Of a stretch of 43,741 bases of DNA, positions 9,260-18,019 are shown piece after piece (positions within the stretch are counted from its first letter, which is position 1; every line of letters starts with the position of its first letter). The notes under the pieces are model-generated. The model did not search any database. It saw nothing but the letters and a program-made list of their open reading frames with translations, and had not been told where the DNA came from. The translations under genes were made by a program, and so were the position numbers. The stretch comes from Clostridiales bacterium. GTDB lineage: Bacteria; Bacillota; Clostridia; Lachnospirales; Lachnospiraceae. The stretch is from contig JAQXIP010000029.1 of assembly GCA_029007845.1 (NCBI GenBank), forward strand, positions 1 to 43,741. The letters are read 5' to 3'.

Positions 9260-12241
9260 ATGTCAAAATCAATTCGTGATATTTCCCAGTATCAGCCTGT
9301 AGCTTCTTATGAGGTTGTAAAGTCAGAATATATCGACGAGATTCGTAGTCTTGGAATGATTCTTAAGCATAAAAAAAGCGGCGCTCGTGTCGTCGTTTTA
9401 AGCAATGAGGACGAAAATAAAGTATTCTCCATTGGATTCCGAACCCCGCCGACGGATTCCACCGGTGTGGCGCATATTGTAGAGCATACGGTGTTGTGTG
9501 GTTCGAAAGAATTCCCAAGCAAGGATCCGTTTATTGAATTGGCAAAGGGTTCTCTTAACACCTTTTTAAATGCCATGACCTATCCGGATAAAACCGTATA
9601 TCCAATCGCTAGCTGCAATGAAAAGGATTTTGAAAATCTCATGCATGTATATATGGATGCGGTGTTTCACCCGAATATTTACAAAAAGCGGGAGATCTTT
9701 CAGCAGGAGGGCTGGCATTATGAGATGGAGGAGAAAGATGCACCGCTTACCATCAACGGAGTCGTGTATAACGAGATGAAAGGTGCTTTCTCCTCACCTG
9801 AAGATAAATTGTACCGCCTGATTCAGCAGTCCCTGTTCCCGGACACCTCGTACGGAACCGAATCGGGAGGAGATCCTGCCTGCATACCGGATCTTACGTA
9901 TGAAGATTATCTTACTTTTCATGGAAAATACTACCATCCGTCCAACAGTTTTATTTACCTCTATGGAGACATGGATATTGAGGAGCGTCTGACATGGATG
10001 GATGAACAGTATCTGTCTTTCTATGAAAAAAAACAGGTTGATTCTGCCATATTGCTGCAAAAACCATTTTCCAGGATGCAGCAGCTCATTGGCACGTATT
10101 CGGTGTCTCCGGAAGAGGGAACCAGCCATAAAACCTATTTAAGCTATAATACCGTGATAGAAACCAGTCTGGACCGGAAACTATATCTGGCGTTCCAGGT
10201 GCTGGAATATGCCCTTCTGGATGCACCGGGGGCACCGTTAAAACAGGCTCTTTTAGATGCAGGAATCGGGGATGATGTATTCGGTTCTTATGAAAATGGA
10301 ATCTATCAGCCGATGTTTTCTATTATTTCCAAAAATGCGGATCTGGAGCAGAAGGAGGAATTTGTCCGGATTATCCGGGATACCCTTTCTTGTATTGCAA
10401 GGGAAGGCCTGCCGGAAAATGCGCTGTTAGCGGCCATTAATGTATATGAGTTCCGGACAAGGGAAGCGGATTATGGGCAGTATCCGAAAGGGCTGATGTA
10501 CGGGTTGAAGATTCTGGACAGCTGGCTGTATGATGACGATGCCCCGTTTGTCCATCTAAAAGCAAATGATACCTTTTCCTTCTTAAAAGAAAATGTAACA
10601 ACCGGATATTTCAGTGAATTAATCCGGAAATACCTGATTGACAATCCTCACTGCTCCATAGTAGCAGTACAGCCGGAAGTAGGACTTTCAGATAAGGAAG
10701 AGGAAGAACTGGAAAAGAAACTGGAAGCAATCAAACAGTCTATGTCAGAGACCGAACTTCAGGACATTATTGAGGAGACAAAGAGGCTCCGTTTGTTTCA
10801 GGAAACACCGTCTACAAAGGAAGAACTGGAAAAGATTCCAATGCTTGCCAAAGAGGATCTTGAGACAAAGGTTCAGCCTTTCAGCCTGGAAGAACGGGAA
10901 CTGGGCGGTGTAAAAGTATTGTTCCATCCGGTATATACCAATGGAATTGCCTACGTCCGTCTTGTTTACCGGATTCCGGAAGGTCCGGATTATGAAAAAC
11001 AGATTGCATATCTGTCCCTGCTTTCTTCCTTGTTAGGAATTATGGATACAGAAAAATACTCCTATCAGGAATTATCTCAGGAGATTAACCGGTACACAGG
11101 CGGAGTGTCTCTTGATCTGGAGACGTATACCCACTATGAGAATCCGGATGAATTTACCACTACGTTTGAGATCCGCTTTAAAACCCTGTATGGCTCAATT
11201 GGGAAGACACTGGAACTTGTGCAGACGTTTCTTTTTGGAACAAAGTTCCGGGATGATAAACGGATGCTGGAGATTCTATCGGAAGGAATCTCAAAGCTTC
11301 AGATGCGCATGAACACGGCAGGTCATTCCGTTGCCGTCGGCCGGCTTCTTTCCTACGAAAGCAGAGAAGGTGCGGTGTCTGAGAAAGCAGGGGGGATTGC
11401 TTTCTACCGGTTCCTTACCGGACTGAAAGAACAGTTTGAAGAGAAAAAAGAGACGTTATATAAGATACTGGAGCATCTGAATTCCACCATTTTCTTAAAG
11501 GAACAGCTTATAATCAGTGTTACCTGCGATGAAGAAGGATACCAGACGTTCCGGAATGCCTGGATCGATCAGCAGAATGCGTTTGTGGTTACGCCAAAGC
11601 CTGACAGGAAAAAAAGCCTGTCTGCCCTCTTTTCAAAGGAAGAAGCAAAGGATGTTCCGCTCTCAAAGAAAGAGGGATTTGAGACCGCAGGACAGGTACA
11701 GTATGTGGCAAGGGGCGGAAATTTCCGGAAAAAAGGGATCGAATACACAGGTTCTATGCGGGTGTTAAAAACAATCCTTAATTATGATTTCCTCTGGAAC
11801 CAGGTACGGGTAAAAGGAGGAGCATATGGGGTTATGTGCGGAATGAACCACAGTGGATATGGTTATTTTACCTCTTACCGGGATCCGAATCTCAGATTAA
11901 CGAATCAGGTCTATGAACAGGTGCCTGACTACCTTTCGAAGTTTCAGGCCTCTGACAGGGAGATGCTGAAATATCTGATTGGAACCATCAGCGGGATGGA
12001 TACACCGCTTACACCGGCTGCAAGAGGAAGCCGTTCGTTCCATGCTTACATGAGTGGAATCTCTCTCGATGTCTTGCAGAAAGAACGGGATGAAGTTTTG
12101 TCTACAGATGTAGAAGATATCCGGAAGCTTGCTTTGGCGGTTTCTGCGGTATTAGAGGATGAATGGCTCTGTGTTATTGGAAATGAACAGAAGCTAAAAG
12201 AAGAAGCACAGATGTTTGAGAAGATGGAATATCTGATCTAA
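9260..12241 (+). CDS. M16C family zinc metalloprotease (presequence-protease-like)
   Basis: 993 aa, about the length of PreP/falcilysin-like enzymes. The inverted zinc motif HxxEH is at H72-I-V-E75-H76 within HIVEHTVLCGS, and the distal glutamate region NEMKGAFSSPEDKLYR follows. The protein has the two-half clam-shell layout of M16C: N-terminal catalytic half, a charged helical linker near residues 475-525 (SDKEEEELEKKLEAIKQS), then the C-terminal half with YTGGVSLDLETY and RVKGGAYGVMC. No signal peptide, so it should degrade short peptides in the cytoplasm. Ribosome site AAAGGAAG. It lies 29 nt upstream of era. Exact substrate is not known. Confidence 0.92.
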   Translation: MSKSIRDISQYQPVASYEVVKSEYIDEIRSLGMILKHKKSGARVVVLSNEDENKVFSIGFRTPPTDSTGVAHIVEHTVLCGSKEFPSKDPFIELAKGSLNTFLNAMTYPDKTVYPIASCNEKDFENLMHVYMDAVFHPNIYKKREIFQQEGWHYEMEEKDAPLTINGVVYNEMKGAFSSPEDKLYRLIQQSLFPDTSYGTESGGDPACIPDLTYEDYLTFHGKYYHPSNSFIYLYGDMDIEERLTWMDEQYLSFYEKKQVDSAILLQKPFSRMQQLIGTYSVSPEEGTSHKTYLSYNTVIETSLDRKLYLAFQVLEYALLDAPGAPLKQALLDAGIGDDVFGSYENGIYQPMFSIISKNADLEQKEEFVRIIRDTLSCIAREGLPENALLAAINVYEFRTREADYGQYPKGLMYGLKILDSWLYDDDAPFVHLKANDTFSFLKENVTTGYFSELIRKYLIDNPHCSIVAVQPEVGLSDKEEEELEKKLEAIKQSMSETELQDIIEETKRLRLFQETPSTKEELEKIPMLAKEDLETKVQPFSLEERELGGVKVLFHPVYTNGIAYVRLVYRIPEGPDYEKQIAYLSLLSSLLGIMDTEKYSYQELSQEINRYTGGVSLDLETYTHYENPDEFTTTFEIRFKTLYGSIGKTLELVQTFLFGTKFRDDKRMLEILSEGISKLQMRMNTAGHSVAVGRLLSYESREGAVSEKAGGIAFYRFLTGLKEQFEEKKETLYKILEHLNSTIFLKEQLIISVTCDEEGYQTFRNAWIDQQNAFVVTPKPDRKKSLSALFSKEEAKDVPLSKKEGFETAGQVQYVARGGNFRKKGIEYTGSMRVLKTILNYDFLWNQVRVKGGAYGVMCGMNHSGYGYFTSYRDPNLRLTNQVYEQVPDYLSKFQASDREMLKYLIGTISGMDTPLTPAARGSRSFHAYMSGISLDVLQKERDEVLSTDVEDIRKLALAVSAVLEDEWLCVIGNEQKLKEEAQMFEKMEYLI

Positions 12242-12270
12242 GAGGAAGTGTTAGTTGGAGGACATAAGAG

Positions 12271-13176
12271 ATGAAAGAAGGATTTAAGTCGGGCTTTGTG
12301 GCACTGATTGGAAGACCAAATGTTGGAAAATCCACGTTGATGAACCAGATCATTGGGCAGAAGATTGCTATTACATCGAGTAAACCCCAGACAACAAGAA
12401 ACCGGATTCAGACCGTATATACCGGAGAGAAGGGGCAGATTGTTTTTCTGGATACACCTGGTATTCATCAGGCAAAGAATAAGCTGGGCGAATATATGGT
12501 AAAAGTTGCAAACCACACGCTGGAGGATGTAGATGTGGTACTCTGGCTTGTAGAACCGTCCACATTTATCGGTTCCGGAGAACAAAAGATTGCAGAGACG
12601 TTAAACAAAATTGAAACGCCGGTTATCCTAGTAATTAATAAGATCGATACGGTCAAAAAAGAAGAAATTCTTACGTTTATTGAGGCGTATAAAGATATTT
12701 GCAATTTTGCAGAGATTGTTCCGGTATCCGCATTAAAAGGGGAAAATACGGAGCATCTGATCGATACGTTATTTGAATATCTTGATGAAGGTCCACAGTT
12801 TTTTGATGAGGATGTGGTAACCGACCAGCCGGAACGCCAGATTGTGGCGGAACTGATCCGGGAGAAGGCGCTGCGGCTGTTATCCGATGAAATTCCTCAT
12901 GGAATTGCAGTTACCATTGAAAAAATGAAAGAACGCAGACACGGCCATATTGTAGATATTGAAGCGACGATTATCTGTGAAAAAGAATCCCATAAAGGAA
13001 TTATTATTGGAAAACAGGGAGCAATGATCAAGGAGATCGGAAGCCAGGCCAGAGTTGAGATTCAGGAATTAATTGAGAAGAAGGTGAATCTCCAGCTTTG
13101 GGTAAAAGTAAAAAAAGACTGGCGGGACAGCGATTTTCTTCTGAAAAATTATGGATATCGTGAAAATGAGTTCTAA
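12271..13176 (+). CDS. era: GTPase Era
   Basis: 301 aa, full length. Essential GTPase that binds the 3' end of 16S rRNA and helps 30S assembly. G1 GRPNVGKS, switch region SSKPQTTRNRI, G3 DTPG (in FLDTPGIHQAKNKLG), G4 NKID and the C-terminal KH domain with GIIIGKQGAMIKEIG are all intact. Start ATG after TGGAGGACAT. It is followed by a YqzL-like gene and recO, the usual Bacillota order era-yqzL-recO. Confidence 0.98.
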   Translation: MKEGFKSGFVALIGRPNVGKSTLMNQIIGQKIAITSSKPQTTRNRIQTVYTGEKGQIVFLDTPGIHQAKNKLGEYMVKVANHTLEDVDVVLWLVEPSTFIGSGEQKIAETLNKIETPVILVINKIDTVKKEEILTFIEAYKDICNFAEIVPVSALKGENTEHLIDTLFEYLDEGPQFFDEDVVTDQPERQIVAELIREKALRLLSDEIPHGIAVTIEKMKERRHGHIVDIEATIICEKESHKGIIIGKQGAMIKEIGSQARVEIQELIEKKVNLQLWVKVKKDWRDSDFLLKNYGYRENEF

Positions 13177-13274
13177 ATCTGCATAGCATGTTGGTTCTGT
13201 GGGGAAACTACTCTTATGATTGGATGAACTATTAAGAGATAGATAAATCATAATTCATGAGAGGGGGAACCGGA

Positions 13275-13463
13275 ATGAATGCGAAAGACTGGTGGGAATG
13301 CTTTACAAAAACAGGGCGGATTGGAGATTATCTTCATTATGCCTGTACCTGTGAAGAAGAGAATCGTGGGATATCCGCAAGTGATAAGGAGGCAGTAACT
13401 GGTGGGAACACAGGAGAAAGTGACCGGAGTCGTTCTGTCGGCCATGCCGATTGGGGATTATGA
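13275..13463 (+). CDS. YqzL-like small protein overlapping recO
   Basis: 62 aa from the ATG at 13275, which has GAGGGGGAAC just upstream. The N-terminal half (residues 3-20, AKDWWECFTKTGRIGDYL) has the W..F..TG.I..YL pattern of the YqzL family that commonly lies between era and recO in Bacillota. The C-terminal half is Ser/Gly/Asp-rich and of low complexity. Unusually, the frame does not stop before recO: its last 62 nt overlap the 5' end of recO in a different frame. The position supports the identity more than the residues do. Function of the family is unknown. Confidence 0.6.
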   Translation: MNAKDWWECFTKTGRIGDYLHYACTCEEENRGISASDKEAVTGGNTGESDRSRSVGHADWGL

Positions 13464-14163
13464 TAAAAGGCTCGTTATCCTGACAAAAGAATACGGGAAA
13501 ATCACTGCATTTGCCAGAGGCGCAAAGCGCCCAACCAGCTCGCTTCTGGCAAGCTCCCAGCCCTTTACATTCGGGGACTTTCAGGTGTATGCCGGAAAGT
13601 CCTCCTATACTGTTGTTTCCTGCCAGATCACCCGGTATTTTGAGGAGCTCAGGAAAGATCTTCAGGCAGTTGCTTACGCTTCTTATTTCTGTGAGGTAAT
13701 GGAGTATCTGACAAGAGAAAATCTGGATGCCGCACAATATCTGAATCTTTTGTATGTCAGCTTGCGGGCACTGGAAAAAAAGCAAATGGATGTTTCGCTG
13801 ATCCGTTCGGTATTTGAGATCCGAACTATGCAGATAAACGGAGAAGCAATGGAAGTCTTTTCCTGTATCCGGTGCGGAAAAAAAGAAAATCTGGAAGAAA
13901 TGGATTCTTTTTTTGGAAATTTTTGTACGCGGGCCGGAGGACTGTTGTGTGGGGATTGTGCCGGCCAAAAGGTTTCAACCATCTCCCTGACACCGGCAGC
14001 CGTATATTCGGTTCAATACATACAGACGGTTCCGATGTCCAGACTGTATTCTTTCCGGGTATCGGACGAGGTTAAAAATGAACTGGAAAGGCTGTGCAGC
14101 GACTATCTGAAACAGTATCTGAATGTCCGTTTTCATTCCCTGGAGCTGCTTCCACTGTTATAA
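13402..14163 (+). CDS. recO: DNA repair protein RecO
   Basis: 253 aa. Loads RecA onto SSB-covered single strands with RecR in the RecFOR pathway. The N-terminal OB fold is visible (EKVTGVVLSAMPIGDYDKRLVILTKEYGKITAFARGAKRPTS, quoted by blocks: GVVLSAMPIGDYDKR then ITAFARGAKRP). The helical domain carries a C-terminal zinc finger with CIRCG and, about 30 residues later, CGDC. The start is a GTG at 13402 with AAGGAGG eight nt upstream; the first in-frame ATG (13444) would remove the first OB strand. It overlaps the YqzL-like gene by 62 nt, so translation may be coupled. Confidence 0.94.
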   Translation: MGTQEKVTGVVLSAMPIGDYDKRLVILTKEYGKITAFARGAKRPTSSLLASSQPFTFGDFQVYAGKSSYTVVSCQITRYFEELRKDLQAVAYASYFCEVMEYLTRENLDAAQYLNLLYVSLRALEKKQMDVSLIRSVFEIRTMQINGEAMEVFSCIRCGKKENLEEMDSFFGNFCTRAGGLLCGDCAGQKVSTISLTPAAVYSVQYIQTVPMSRLYSFRVSDEVKNELERLCSDYLKQYLNVRFHSLELLPLL

Positions 14164-14176
14164 TGTAAACGAAGGG

Positions 14177-14205
14177 TTGAATTATTTTGGAATTCACGGT
14201 AAAAT
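14177..14205 (+). promoter_or_regulatory. Probable promoter for lipoprotein gene and glyS
   Basis: TTGAAT (14177-14182), 17-nt spacer, TAAAAT (14200-14205), in the gap between recO and the lipoprotein gene. Confidence 0.5.
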
Positions 14206-14281
14206 AAATCATATATTTGTGTGCAGGTTTCCGATTATGGCATGGCAGAACGGTAACGTACGTTCTTTAGAGGAGGAATAC

Positions 14282-14872
14282 ATGAGATACATAAAAACCG
14301 GAGTGCTTTTGCTCGTGTGCTCGGTACTGATAACAGGGTGCGGTTCAGGTAAGAAGCTTTCTTTGGCGGATTGTACAGATACGACGATCCTGATTCATAA
14401 AGATGGTTCGGTAGATCAGGTGATTGTGGAAGCCTTTGATGAATCGTATTATGACAAAGAAGAACTGAAGAACTTTATTAATACTCAGGTGGATGCCTAT
14501 AATACCCAGAATAAGGATCATAAGATGAAAGCTTCTTCTCTGAAAGAAAAGGGAAAAAACATGAAGATCAAGCTGGAGTACGACAGTCTGGAAAGTTATG
14601 CGTCGTTTAATTCGGTTACAGCGGATACCTTTGGCGTAGAGAAGGCTAGTGAGATCCAGATTATTCCGGACACGTTTGTGAGCGTATTGGACAGTAAGAC
14701 CGTGGATTCCTCTGAGATTACTGGAAATAGCAAATATCAGATTTTATATATAAATGATGACTGTAATATCCGGATGGAAGCAAAAATGAAGTACTATTCC
14801 GGAGCAGTAGTGTTAAATAACACAACCGTGCAGACGACGTCAGGCGAACCTGCAGTGATTGTGTATGAATAG
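14282..14872 (+). CDS. Uncharacterised lipoprotein
   Basis: 196 aa from the ATG at 14282, which has AGAGGAGGAATAC upstream; the longer open frame from 14123 starts inside recO and is rejected. A lipoprotein signal peptide is clear: MRYIKT, a hydrophobic run, then the lipobox LITGC with lipidated C20. The mature part is beta-rich and Lys/Asp-rich, beginning [22 protein letters not shown] second stretch, [17 protein letters not shown], and STTV-rich strands follow. I recognise no domain with confidence. It ends 16 nt before glyS and is probably co-transcribed. Surface-exposed location is inferred from the lipobox. Confidence 0.75.
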   Translation: MRYIKTGVLLLVCSVLITGCGSGKKLSLADCTDTTILIHKDGSVDQVIVEAFDESYYDKEELKNFINTQVDAYNTQNKDHKMKASSLKEKGKNMKIKLEYDSLESYASFNSVTADTFGVEKASEIQIIPDTFVSVLDSKTVDSSEITGNSKYQILYINDDCNIRMEAKMKYYSGAVVLNNTTVQTTSGEPAVIVYE

Positions 14873-14888
14873 AAAGGTAGAGAAAATT

Positions 14889-16277
14889 ATGGAAAAGACA
14901 ATGGAAAAAATCGTTGCACTGGCCAAGGCAAGAGGATTTGTATATCCGGGATCAGAGATATATGGCGGTCTTGCCAATACCTGGGATTATGGCAACCTTG
15001 GTGTGGAACTGAAAAACAATGTGAAGCAGGCATGGTGGAAAAAATTCATTCAGGAAAATCCTTATAATGTAGGAGTAGACTGTGCAATCCTGATGAATCC
15101 ACAGACCTGGGTGGCTTCCGGTCATCTCGGCGGCTTCTCTGATCCGCTTATGGATTGTAAAGAATGTCATGAACGGTTCCGTGCGGACAAGCTGATTGAG
15201 GATTATGCGGAAGAAGCGGGCGTGGAGCTTTCCGGTTCGGTAGATGGATGGAGCCAGGAAGAGATGGCTTCTTATATTGAAGAACACCAGATTTGCTGCC
15301 CAACTTGTGGAAAGCATAATTTTACAGACATCCGCCAGTTTAACCTGATGTTTAAGACGTTCCAGGGTGTTACAGAAGATGCCAAAAATACGGTATATCT
15401 TCGTCCAGAGACTGCGCAGGGTATTTTTGTCAACTTTAAAAATGTCCAGAGAACTTCCAGAAAGAAGATTCCGTTTGGAATCGGGCAGATTGGAAAATCA
15501 TTCCGGAATGAAATTACTCCGGGGAATTTTACATTCCGTACCCGTGAGTTTGAACAGATGGAACTGGAATTCTTCTGTGAGCCTGGCACAGATCTGGAAT
15601 GGTTCCAGTACTGGAGAGGCTTTTGCCGTGACTGGCTCTTAAGTCTTGGAATCGGTGAAGATGAAATCCGTCTTCGTGACCATTCACCGGAAGAATTATG
15701 TTTCTATTCCAAAGGAACAACGGATATTGAATTCCTGTTCCCGTTTGGATGGGGCGAATTATGGGGAATTGCAGACCGTACCGATTATGACCTGACACAG
15801 CACCAGAATACATCCGGTGAACCGATGGATTATTTTGATGATGAGAAAAAAGAAAAATATATTCCGTATGTCATTGAGCCGTCTCTTGGGGCAGACCGCG
15901 TAACACTGGCATTTTTGTGCAGCGCATACGATGAAGAGGAACTGGAAGGCGGAGATGTGAGAACCGTGCTTCATTTCCATCCACAGCTTGCCCCGGTGAA
16001 GATCGGTGTGCTTCCATTATCCAAGAAGCTGAATGAAGGCGCAGAAAAGGTTTATACAGAACTTTCCAAGATCTATAATTGTGAGTTTGACGATCGTGGA
16101 AATATTGGAAAACGTTACCGCAGACAGGATGAGATTGGAACACCATTCTGTGTTACTTACGATTTTGAGTCCGAAGAAGATGGTTGTGTAACCGTTCGTG
16201 ACCGTGACACGATGGAACAGGAGCGAATTAAAATTCAGGACTTAAAAGACTATTTTGCGTCCAAGTTTGCATTTTAA
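14889..16277 (+). CDS. glyS: Glycine-tRNA ligase, single-chain dimeric type
   Basis: 462 aa, class II synthetase that charges tRNA-Gly. This is the alpha2 type (also called GlyQS) and not the alpha2-beta2 GlyQ/GlyS type. Motif 2 is visible as [20 protein letters not shown] and motif 3 near [14 protein letters not shown] cysteine quartet before it (CKECHERF near residue 82 and CPTCGKHNF near 137) is the zinc-like insertion. The C-terminal anticodon-binding domain starts near [14 protein letters not shown]. The ATG at 14889 is chosen, although the ATG at 14901 is also possible; the frame upstream of 14889 overlaps the lipoprotein stop. No T-box was seen ahead of it. Confidence 0.96.
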   Translation: MEKTMEKIVALAKARGFVYPGSEIYGGLANTWDYGNLGVELKNNVKQAWWKKFIQENPYNVGVDCAILMNPQTWVASGHLGGFSDPLMDCKECHERFRADKLIEDYAEEAGVELSGSVDGWSQEEMASYIEEHQICCPTCGKHNFTDIRQFNLMFKTFQGVTEDAKNTVYLRPETAQGIFVNFKNVQRTSRKKIPFGIGQIGKSFRNEITPGNFTFRTREFEQMELEFFCEPGTDLEWFQYWRGFCRDWLLSLGIGEDEIRLRDHSPEELCFYSKGTTDIEFLFPFGWGELWGIADRTDYDLTQHQNTSGEPMDYFDDEKKEKYIPYVIEPSLGADRVTLAFLCSAYDEEELEGGDVRTVLHFHPQLAPVKIGVLPLSKKLNEGAEKVYTELSKIYNCEFDDRGNIGKRYRRQDEIGTPFCVTYDFESEEDGCVTVRDRDTMEQERIKIQDLKDYFASKFAF

Positions 16278-16308
16278 TGATGCTGGGGTCAAAAGGAATT
16301 TTGACCCC
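16278..16308 (+). repeat. Stem-loop formed by a GGGGTCAAAAGG motif after glyS
   Basis: GGGGTCAAAA (16285-16294) and TTTTGACCCC (16299-16308) form a perfect 10-bp stem with a GGAA tetraloop region. It starts directly after the glyS stop. Only three T's follow, so it is a weak terminator or an mRNA-end stabiliser. The left half, TGATGCTGGGGTCAAAAGG (16278-16296), is a copy of the motif seen at 23461, 23645 (inverted) and 42908 (inverted). Confidence 0.7.
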
Positions 16309-16332
16309 CTTTAAAAAAGGAGGGGTTTATAA

Positions 16333-17871
16333 ATGGAAAAACAAAATGCAGCTGCAAAACAGGGCGGTCAGCGCAAATACAGTGTACAGGAGAACCGCAC
16401 GAGAAAGGTAAACCAGACGGTGCTTATCAACGTAACCATCATTGAACTTTTTCTGCTGTTTGCGTTGTTTATCCAGACATTTGTTAAAAAGACTGCGTAT
16501 GGCAGGCTCGGACTTGCACCTCTGATCATTTTGTTGATCGGAATGGTTTTGAATTTTATTGTCTACGTGCGAAATAAGGGCAGTTACCGGTTCCGTTATA
16601 TTATATTTGGCAGCTTCTTTATCTGCTGGGCATTCCTGATGGTTACCGGTGTTAATCTTCTGGTAAGCAGTTACGCTTATCCGATGATTGTTGTTTCTAT
16701 CTTATACTATGATAAAAAATATGAACGGGTAGTATTGGGTTCTGTTTTAGCTACGAATATTGCCAGAATCGTTGTATGGGCAGCGACCGGATTTTTACTT
16801 GGAAGTGAAGAAGGTTCTGCATTTATCAGCGTTGTTGTTGGAATGCTTGTTCTGCTTGTCGTGATTGTGACTGCGAATCTGTCTTTAAAATTCAATGAGG
16901 ATACAATGTTAGCGGTGCAGGATGAACAGGCAGCACAGAAGGATATGATTCAGAATATTCTGCGCATATCAGGACAGGTGAAAGAAGAGATCTCAACAAC
17001 CGATGAGTTAGTTGTAAACCTGAAAAATTCTTCAGAAGTTGTACATAGATCCATCGAGGAGATATCGGTAGCGACTCAGGTGACCGCGGATAGCGTTCAG
17101 GAGCAGACAGAGATGACCGGTGCGATTAATACGGCAATCGATGAAACGGCTGAGAATGCAAAGGTAATGGTAGAGGCAGCCAAAGATTCCGCTAAGACCA
17201 TCGAAGAGAATATTGCAGTGATGGATCATATCCGGGAGAATGCCGGTGAGCTGGAGAAGACGAATGTCCATGTAGTGGAGACTATGGAGGAATTGCAGGA
17301 AAAGGCAAAAGAAGTACAGCAGATTACAGAAGTGATCTTTTCGGTTTCCAGCCAGACGAACCTGCTCGCATTAAATGCATCGATTGAGAGTGCGAGAGCC
17401 GGGGAAGCAGGACGCGGCTTTGCGGTTGTGGCAGACCAGATCCGGAACCTTGCAGAAGAGACAAGGCAGTCTACGGAAAAAATATCCGGAATTATTGAGG
17501 AATTAAATGAAAACGCACTGGCCGCATCCCAGGTTGTACAGTCTTCGATTGATGCGATGAACCGGCAGAATGACATGGTGGAAAATGCTTCTGAGGGATT
17601 CCGGACTCTGCGTGGCAACATGGATACCCTGACACATCACGTTGAAGAAATTGATGGCAAGATTCAGAATCTGGTACAATCCAATAATACAATCATTGAA
17701 AGTATCAGCCATCTGTCTGCGACCAGTGAAGAAGTATCTGCCAGCGCCCAGGAAGCAGAGAACCGGAGCCGGCAGAACGAGAACGAAGCACAGCAGGCAA
17801 AGGAGCTATTAAGCAAAGTCCAGGAACTGGTTCAGGAACTTGCCAGATACCAGGTAAAGAAAAACGATTGA
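16333..17871 (+). CDS. Methyl-accepting chemotaxis protein with multi-TM sensor region
   Basis: 512 aa. The first about 190 residues hold six predicted membrane helices (from [22 protein letters not shown] through [21 protein letters not shown]) with only short loops, so there is no extracellular Cache or 4-helix sensor. The cytoplasmic part is a long coiled coil with the signalling hairpin [20 protein letters not shown] then [20 protein letters not shown], which contacts CheA/CheW. No HAMP is obvious. It should sense something in the membrane or cytoplasm, or act as a transducer without a classical ligand. Ribosome site AAAAAAGGAGGGG. No che or flagellar genes are near. It may be read from glyS because no separate promoter fits the short gap. 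Confidence 0.88.
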   Translation: MEKQNAAAKQGGQRKYSVQENRTRKVNQTVLINVTIIELFLLFALFIQTFVKKTAYGRLGLAPLIILLIGMVLNFIVYVRNKGSYRFRYIIFGSFFICWAFLMVTGVNLLVSSYAYPMIVVSILYYDKKYERVVLGSVLATNIARIVVWAATGFLLGSEEGSAFISVVVGMLVLLVVIVTANLSLKFNEDTMLAVQDEQAAQKDMIQNILRISGQVKEEISTTDELVVNLKNSSEVVHRSIEEISVATQVTADSVQEQTEMTGAINTAIDETAENAKVMVEAAKDSAKTIEENIAVMDHIRENAGELEKTNVHVVETMEELQEKAKEVQQITEVIFSVSSQTNLLALNASIESARAGEAGRGFAVVADQIRNLAEETRQSTEKISGIIEELNENALAASQVVQSSIDAMNRQNDMVENASEGFRTLRGNMDTLTHHVEEIDGKIQNLVQSNNTIIESISHLSATSEEVSASAQEAENRSRQNENEAQQAKELLSKVQELVQELARYQVKKND

Positions 17872-17882
17872 CGAAAATAGAA

Positions 17883-17911
17883 TTGACGAAACTGCAAACT
17901 GTTGTTATAAT
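17883..17911 (+). promoter_or_regulatory. Promoter of ppdK
   Basis: TTGACG (17883-17888), 17-nt spacer, TATAAT (17906-17911) with extended -10 TGT. A leader of about 100 nt follows, holding a small GCGC-T6-GCGC hairpin near 17932-17945. The strength fits the biased codon use of ppdK. Confidence 0.75.
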
Positions 17912-18019
17912 TATTTTATGGCTGAATCAGTGCGCTTTTTTGCGCCTTATTTCGTCAGAACATATGTAATATAAGGACAAACCTTATAAGATAAAAGAAA
18001 AATTAGGAGGAATTGTCAA

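Noticed and set aside
13303-13968. 221-codon open frame antisense to recO
   Set aside because: Opposite strand of recO and the YqzL-like gene; no start signal or family pattern.
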